From: Nymphalis io
Taxonomy: Eukaryota > Arthropoda > Insecta > Lepidoptera > Nymphalidae
Direction: 5' to 3'
Length of the DNA: 64,000 nucleotides
Assembly: GCF_905147045.1 (NCBI RefSeq)
Contig: NC_065900.1
Coordinates: 13,164,501-13,228,500, forward strand
Shown: piece by piece, positions 61,201 to 64,000 of the stretch
Layout of the letters: every line of letters begins with the position of its first letter
How positions within the stretch are numbered: the stretch's first letter is position 1
Made by a program: the position numbers and the translations under genes
Notes under the pieces: generated by a model
The model's input: only the letters and a program-made list of their open reading frames with translations
Databases searched by the model: none
Told to the model about the DNA's origin: nothing

Positions 61201-63517
61201 AATTCCTAAATGGCTCGTAGAACATGTTAGGGTTGTTTTTGCAGTTAGTAATTTCTTAGATGTTCAATAAGAGAAATATAATAATACAACGTTACCTACG
61301 AGTACGTACGGTGATATTCAATTCTTCATTGGCCATCTGCCAATGAAGAATTGAATATCACCTTCATCGTATTTATTTTGATTCACTGCTTAACGTGATG
61401 TGTCTCCTTATCCTTAAAACTAAATTAATGCTAAAATCGAAAGGTCGAGTCTTGACTAACACACGGTCCTCCACAGTATTCACGATAAAAGAGTTAGAGA
61501 AGCACCCCACGGTGTCGGTGTTGGAGTCGACGGCAGAAGCGCGCGCGGCGGCGGCGGTTCGTGACATGGACGCGCCGGAGCTGGCGCAGACAGGACTGCT
61601 GCGACTGCGAGCCGCTTGTAAGGAACGCGCCATTGACCTGAGACCTATGTTCGGAGAGCACGACGAGTGAGTACCGCTGCCATCAAATTGAATGACTTAT
61701 TACTGATGTAAATAGTGACACTATTAATAAATAAAAGATAAATTTGATTAAAACAAAAAACTTAACACATTTGAACATCACTGCGATCCTCTACCAGGGT
61801 TAAATTCCAGCTCTTCGTCAGTGAGCTACAAACATCTAATTCCATTACTTATGCTCGCAGGTACACAAGTCGCTTCGTCGAGTCGCTTTTGGTTATATAT
61901 TTAATAACTTTACAATAATATGACATCATATTGAAATCATAAAAATGTATAGAAATACTTCTGAATTAAATCCATCGAGAAATAACCGTAACGTCGTTTA
62001 CGCACGCGGCCATCTAGTGACGGCTATATGACACTCCGCAGGCACAACAACGGGCACGTGTCTCGTGCGCAGCTCCGTCGCGTGCTGGCGCGAGCGGCCG
62101 TGCTCACGGCGCCGGAACAGCTTGGCGCGCTCGAACAGCGCTACCTCGACGATTGCGGGTTCAATTACTTCGCGCTGCTAGACGAGGTAAACTACTTGCT
62201 AACATTTAATGTGAAGATCCATCTACTCTTTGGAACTATGTTTTATGTATGTGTGTAATCTGATCTTTTAAACTCGTGAAAATTAGTAAATAAATTAATA
62301 AAATGCATTTAATAATTAAAAGTACCTTGTAAGAAAGGTACACCACCAAACTAAATAATATAATTTACTCTTACAGTTGGAAGAGAAACCAGTGGAGAGT
62401 TCGACGGTGGCGCGCGCGATGCCGGTACGAACGGAGGTGGCGCATGGGCCCGACCCGCGACTCACGGACATCGTGCAAATCCTCGCTAAGATAAAGGGAA
62501 AGGTGCGATAAGCTGCGAACGCAGACAGAGACTTGTTGTTGTTGACGAAAATTTTAGTACTCTGACATACAAAAAACCTCGATACCAAATTTGTTACTTG
62601 CAAGCTCACAAAATATTCCTACAGCTTATGTTTCCTGTGCCTGCACTCCCATAGTAAACTTAAAGTAACTAGGCCGTGCCCCGTGCAGGTGTCGCGCGAA
62701 GGCGTGCGGCCGCGCGAGTTCCTGCAGCAGTTCGACGCGCGACGCGAGCGCGTGGTGCCGCGCGCCGACTTCTACCGCGGCCTCGCCGGCGCCGGCCTCG
62801 CACTCGCGCCCGCCGAGGTGGAGACCCTCATGGACGTGTGAGACGCAGCTTTATATATCGATTAGCTAAAGTCATTACGATATTCGCAATGACTTAGCTA
62901 ATTCGTGCAATTGTATGAACGTATGACGATTACCAAAACAAAGTTCATACAATTGCACGAATTTTCAAACAATTTTACAAAAAATCAAAAAGCAGGTACA
63001 GAATATAGGTACAGAAATCGTTAGCTCATACATATATGCCTCTGGGCCCATTGTCAAATACATTCGTAGTCGCACATCCTGAAACTTCGAAAACTCTTTA
63101 AGCATAGATTTTAGAATCCAGTGCGATGCATTATTACATATCACAAGCCGTAGTCGTACAATAAAGCATCACTAATTAATCATTTTCGCATGGTTCTAAT
63201 TGCATCGGCGTGGTAGTAATGACTATTAGTAATGTCTGCCACACGAGCAAATCACACAGAAATCACGCTTATCACTCAGGTTCAGCGCACCAGGCCGACG
63301 GCGCTACGTGGAGTACGAGCGGTTCTGCGAGACGGTGGGCGAGGCGCTGGCGGCGAGCGGGCTGGAGCGCGCGCCGCTGTTAACGCCCACGCCGCACGCG
63401 CCGCCAGAAGCGCCGCTTTGCCATCTCGACTACGAGCAGCGCGCTCTCGTCGCCGGCGCGCTCACTAAGCTTGCCAAGTTTCCCGATCAGCTTTCTAATA
63501 TACTCGAGGTTTTCAAG
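58291..63517 (+). CDS. Multi-EF-hand-like protein, partial (both ends missing)
   Basis: Eleven exons join in phase to 625 codons: 58291-58414, 58780-58926, 59578-59750, 59886-60080, 60175-60390, 60698-60869, 61477-61666, 62042-62186, 62377-62502, 62689-62837 and 63280-63517. All internal introns are GT-AG. The 5' border of the first is uncertain (weak acceptor AACGCAG, no start codon); the last donor (GTGAGT) shows the gene continues right. The protein begins with a W-rich stretch (LDLWQWYRPLDPERN). It then repeats helix-loop-helix modules: residues about 137-172, 280-312 (FFRDYDPLHSGRVSPQQF), 397-428 (FGEHDEHNNGHVSRAQL) and 507-538. Each keeps the core Gly/Val-Ile pattern, but loop position 12 is Gln or His rather than Glu, so calcium binding is doubtful. 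VFTIKELEKHP follows the second module. I recall similar proteins in ciliated organisms, but assign no function. Confidence 0.8.
61310..61362. repeat. Perfect 24-bp inverted repeat, 5-nt loop
   Basis: Arm 61310-61333 (GGTGATATTCAATTCTTCAT and on), loop CATCT, arm 61339-61362. All 24 positions pair. It lies in the EF-hand gene intron between exons 61477-61666 and 60698-60869. Confidence 0.9.
62861..62902. repeat. Near-perfect inverted repeat
   Basis: ATTAGCTAAAGTCATTACGA and TCGCAATGACTTAGCTAAT are complementary except for one mismatch and one extra base, with a 3-nt loop. It abuts and slightly overlaps the perfect repeat at 62900-62963. Confidence 0.75.
62900..62963. repeat. Perfect 21-bp inverted repeat
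   Basis: Arm 62900-62920 (AATTCGTGCAATTGTATGAA and one more base) and arm 62943-62963 pair at all 21 positions around a 22-nt loop. It lies in the intron between exons 62689-62837 and 63280-63517 of the EF-hand gene. Confidence 0.9.
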
Positions 63518-64000
63518 GTGAGTTTCAATATGTAACCTACGTTTTTGAAATAAAAGTACGTAACAATAAAAATTATCTTTTACACTAAATCATTCGAATA
63601 AATACGAACCGAAGACAGAGAAACTAATAGACGATTTCCTTCTCAATTACATAAGAAAGAGAACGAAAATTGCGTTACAAATGGTTTAGACAGAGATAGA
63701 ATTATCAAATCTTTTGTCTCTTATCGCGTAACCAGCTTTAGTGATTGTTTCGCTACTCAAGTAGCGAAACAAACTTGACAGTTGGTGCGTTCGTTGTTTT
63801 TATTAATATTTAATTTTTGCTTATTTTTATGTTAGAAAACTATTCTAATCCAGTGAAAATACAGAGAAACAATCCTTATATCATATCGAAGGTTATACAA
63901 TGGTGCATTGTCGTATTATTTCATGTTAAAACGATAGCAAGAAGAAAAATGCCGGCTTGTGTTTTAACGCGTAAGTACGACGGTTTTGTCAATAAATATA
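63518..64000. other. Intron or flank of the EF-hand gene, nothing coding seen
   Basis: After the GTGAGT donor no acceptor followed by a matching frame is apparent up to the window edge. It contains the short hairpin at 63745-63772. Confidence 0.55.
63745..63772. repeat. Perfect 13-bp inverted repeat
   Basis: TTGTTTCGCTACT, loop CA, AGTAGCGAAACAA. It is downstream of the last visible EF-hand exon, in the presumed next intron. Confidence 0.8.

Noticed and set aside
62676..62897. Arg/Ala-rich plus frame near 62.7 kb, and similar frames at 63232-63468 and 61373-61633
   Set aside because: Shadows of the GC-rich EF-hand exons in other frames; the chosen frame joins all neighbouring exons in phase.

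Overview
The window is nuclear DNA of a lepidopteran, most likely a butterfly and probably a nymphalid. This rests on the AT-rich, intron-rich layout, on dozens of copies of tRNA-headed and poly(A)-tailed retroposons of types I know from butterfly and moth genomes, and on the gene content. The species call is inference from repeat style and was not searched.

Layout: 1-23.5 kb is gene-free intergenic DNA filled with SINEs, a dead mariner (14.08-15.06 kb), LINE tails and a MITE. From 23.56 to 35.67 kb (+) lies one gene for a secreted glycine/serine/tyrosine-rich, resilin-like cuticle protein. It has a TATA box, a short non-coding exon, a tiny coding exon, a 9.1 kb intron, a signal-peptide exon and one large repeat-coding exon. 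From 38.66 to 54.78 kb (-) lies a complete nine-coding-exon gene for the high-affinity choline transporter (ChT, SLC5A7 family, 594 aa reconstructed); the exons join in phase at every junction. From about 58.29 kb to beyond the right edge (+) lies a gene for a protein with several degenerate EF-hand modules (11 exons, 625 codons in the window, both ends incomplete).

The cuticle gene and ChT converge; ChT and the EF-hand gene diverge. Between the last two, about 0.7 kb upstream of the ChT start codon, is a GC-rich island carrying a perfect CRE, an inverted CCAAT box and an E-box, a plausible promoter. The three genes share no evident pathway: one builds cuticle, one imports choline for acetylcholine synthesis at nerve terminals, and one looks like a structural or regulatory EF-hand protein of unknown role.

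No operon, CRISPR, phage or clearly new multi-gene system is present. The most unusual items are several perfect or near-perfect hairpins in the introns of the EF-hand gene, a homogenised 114-bp higher-order repeat in the cuticle gene, and a cluster of nested and inverted retroposons. All splice models are read by eye from sequence and reading-frame continuity.
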